From positions 248,001-312,000 of the forward strand of contig NZ_AEYE02000014.1 of the NCBI RefSeq assembly GCF_000298315.2: a stretch of 64,000 nt of DNA, in the 5' to 3' direction. Below the pieces are notes generated by a model, which was not told where the DNA came from, did not search any database, and saw nothing but the letters and a program-made list of their open reading frames with translations. Source of the stretch: Rhizobium grahamii CCGE 502. Its GTDB lineage: Bacteria; Pseudomonadota; Alphaproteobacteria; Rhizobiales; Rhizobiaceae. Position 1 is the first letter of the stretch. The number at the start of each line of letters is the position of its first letter. The position numbers and the translations under genes were made by a program. Positions 62,341-64,000 of this stretch are shown piece after piece.

Positions 62341-64000
62341 TCAGGCTGCCGCGTCGGTCCTCGCGGCGTCCGTCGGGCCATTACCGTCAGTATTGACGAA
62401 CGCCTCGATGTCGAGACGCGGCATGGGCTTCCCGAACAGAAAGCCCTGGACCTGCAAGCAGCCTTCGCGGCGAAGAAACTCGATGTGCTCCTCCCGCTCC
62501 ACACCTTCTGCCAGCACCGGAATATCAAGACTCTGCGCAAGAATGAGCGTCGAGCGAACGATGGCCGCCGACTGCTTGTTGGTAACGACGCCGTCGACGA
62601 AGGCGCGGTCGATCTTGATCTTGTCGAATGGGAAGCTTTGCAGGGTGGATAGCGAGGAATAGCCGGTTCCGTAGTCGTCCATGGCCACCTTGACGCCCAA
62701 TGCCTTCAGCCGGCGGATGGCGTTCAGCGCGTGGCCGTGGTCGGCGATAATGCCGGATTCGGTGATCTCGAGCTCGAGCCGCGACGCTGCCAGGCCGGTC
62801 TCCTGCAGGATCTGCTGTACGATCTGCGGCAAGCGACTGTCGGCGAGCTGTTGGGCAGCCACGTTGACCGCGATCCCCAAGGGATTCTTCCAGCTGGCGG
62901 CCTCCGCGCAGGCGCTGCGCAGCACCCATTCCCCAAGTTCCATGATGAAACCGGTCTTTTCGGCGATCGGAATGAATTCAGCCGGCGAGATGTAGCCGCG
63001 CGTCGGATGCTTCCAGCGTAGCAAAACCTCGAAGCCGAGCACCTCGCGTGTAACGGTATCGTTCTGCTGTTGATAGAAAAGTTGGAATTCGCCGTTCTTC
63101 AACCCTTCACGCATCTCCATCGCCAGCGCGCTTCGTTCCCGCGCAGCCTCGTCCATCGAGGGATCGTAGAAGCAGATGCTGCTGCCGGCCGTCGTCTTGG
63201 CACGGTACATCGCGACATCGGCCTGCGAGAGCAGGTCATCGACGGTGCGCGCCCTGTCTGGATAGCTGGAAATACCGATGCTGGAGCCGACGCTCAGCGA
63301 CTGGCCGTTCCACTCCACTGGCCGTTCAATTTCGTCGAGCAGACGCTGGGCCCCGATCTTCGTCTCCGAACGGCCAACGTGATCTCGCATCACAACGACA
63401 AATTCATCACCGCCGACGCGGGCCACAAATTGGCCCTTCTGCATGACCTTTGCCAGTCGCTCGCCGATCGCACGCAGCACCGCATCGCCAGCCGCATGAC
63501 CGTGGACGTCGTTGATTTCCTTGAAGCGATCGAGGTCGAAGCAAAGGACCGCGACGTTCCAGCCGATTTCATGGGTGCTCTTGGTAGCTGCGGCGAGATG
63601 TTCGTTGAGCGCGGAGCGGTTCGCAAGGTTCGTCAGCGGGTCATGAAGCGACAGATGGCGGTAGCGAGCGACCGCCGCTTCCGTCGACTGCATGTCGATG
63701 ATGTAGGTAGACGCGCCGAGGAGTAAGATGATGATCATCACCGCACCGACCAGGCTGGTCATCACGCCCACGGAAAGAATTTCACGCGGAACGGCGACCG
63801 TGGTATCCGGCACGATCGTCATGCCGGCCATGGCGAGAAAATGCGTTGAAACGATCGCCAGGATGAGCGGCAACGCCGCGCCGACCGGGCTGAAGCGCGC
63901 CGTCGGTCGCGCAACACGGGTTGCCATCAGCGCGCCGAAGCCAGCTGCCGCAATCAGCGAAGTGATCACATAAGCGCTGTCCCACTGAATGTCGCCTGCC
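62341..64000 (-). CDS. GGDEF-EAL protein with MHYT-like membrane domain, N-terminus beyond window
   Basis: This c-di-GMP enzyme is cut by the window end; the frame is open through 63999. The visible N-terminal membrane region with STHFLAMAGM resembles the repeat of MHYT sensor domains, followed by a long coiled linker. The GGDEF domain has an intact VGGDEFVVV but no RxxD site. The EAL domain has GFEVLLRW (EVL in place of EAL), EITESG, MDDYGTGYSSL and EGVEREEH, the metal-binding set for phosphodiesterase. It may act in both directions; the balance is unknown. MHYT domains bind gases or copper in some proteins. Confidence 0.9.
   Translation of the reverse strand, partial: AGDIQWDSAYVITSLIAAAGFGALMATRVARPTARFSPVGAALPLILAIVSTHFLAMAGMTIVPDTTVAVPREILSVGVMTSLVGAVMIIILLLGASTYIIDMQSTEAAVARYRHLSLHDPLTNLANRSALNEHLAAATKSTHEIGWNVAVLCFDLDRFKEINDVHGHAAGDAVLRAIGERLAKVMQKGQFVARVGGDEFVVVMRDHVGRSETKIGAQRLLDEIERPVEWNGQSLSVGSSIGISSYPDRARTVDDLLSQADVAMYRAKTTAGSSICFYDPSMDEAARERSALAMEMREGLKNGEFQLFYQQQNDTVTREVLGFEVLLRWKHPTRGYISPAEFIPIAEKTGFIMELGEWVLRSACAEAASWKNPLGIAVNVAAQQLADSRLPQIVQQILQETGLAASRLELEITESGIIADHGHALNAIRRLKALGVKVAMDDYGTGYSSLSTLQSFPFDKIKIDRAFVDGVVTNKQSAAIVRSTLILAQSLDIPVLAEGVEREEHIEFLRREGCLQVQGFLFGKPMPRLDIEAFVNTDGNGPTDAARTDAAA

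Overview
The window is high-GC alphaproteobacterial chromosome and almost certainly Rhizobiaceae (Sinorhizobium/Ensifer, Rhizobium or Agrobacterium type). The best evidence is the order greA-lpsB-lpsE-lpsD-lpsC-lrp-trxB-lsrB, then two tandem AbcR-type small RNAs and an ArsR-type regulator. As far as I remember this matches the Sinorhizobium meliloti lpsB region. Other fitting signs are a long CarB with an internal insertion, BA14K, DUF1236 and DUF2125 proteins, and a GTTC-N7-GTTC LexA-type box. I see no insertion sequence, prophage, CRISPR array, rRNA or tRNA. The window looks like core chromosome with small accessory inserts.

Layout. 1-14.1 kb: the end of carA and all of carB, separated by about 10 kb of accessory genes (small secreted protein, RibD-like reductase, ABM monooxygenase, MATE and MFS exporters, a LysR/aldo-keto reductase divergent pair, YpfJ-type metalloprotease, PAP2 membrane enzyme, zinc alcohol dehydrogenase). 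14.1-18 kb: a DUF900 hydrolase and a DNA-repair pair (radical SAM protein plus UdgX) behind a LexA-type operator. 18-27.4 kb: greA with a terminator-like leader, LPS-core glycosyltransferases, Lrp, thioredoxin reductase, LsrB, two AbcR RNAs, ArsR and an old-yellow enzyme. 27.5-34.5 kb: small-molecule kinase, SDR/LysR divergent pair, DUF2188 protein, ChaA antiporter, diguanylate cyclase, aspartate aminotransferase.

34.5-44 kb: a Gram-negative sortase with its VIT/vWA substrate, PQQ-type sugar dehydrogenase, DUF3052, EamA transporter, cold-shock protein with a long leader, BA14K, MBL hydrolase, SH3/DUF1236 protein and a glycine-rich membrane peptide. 44-52 kb: MarR/response regulator/histidine kinase cluster (PetP/PetR-like), DUF1349, csaA-proC-YbjN operon, a strongly initiated 20-codon ORF, ubiK, and an lgt-midA-pgeF-M24 peptidase run. 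54-64 kb: lipoprotein, a 29-codon ORF overlapping prs, a Kazal-domain lipoprotein, peroxiredoxin-like protein, a 1081-residue cyclase/ATPase/TPR protein, DUF2125 protein, and a GGDEF-EAL protein cut by the window end.

Common themes are envelope biogenesis (LPS core, Lgt, sortase), redox and stress control (TrxB, LsrB, AbcR, OYE, peroxiredoxin), nucleotide supply (CarAB, Prs) and second messengers (two c-di-GMP proteins and a class III cyclase). Least-described observations: the SOS-type operator on the UdgX operon, the greA leader hairpin, the prs-overlapping ORF, the isolated 20-codon ORF, and the sortase/substrate pair.
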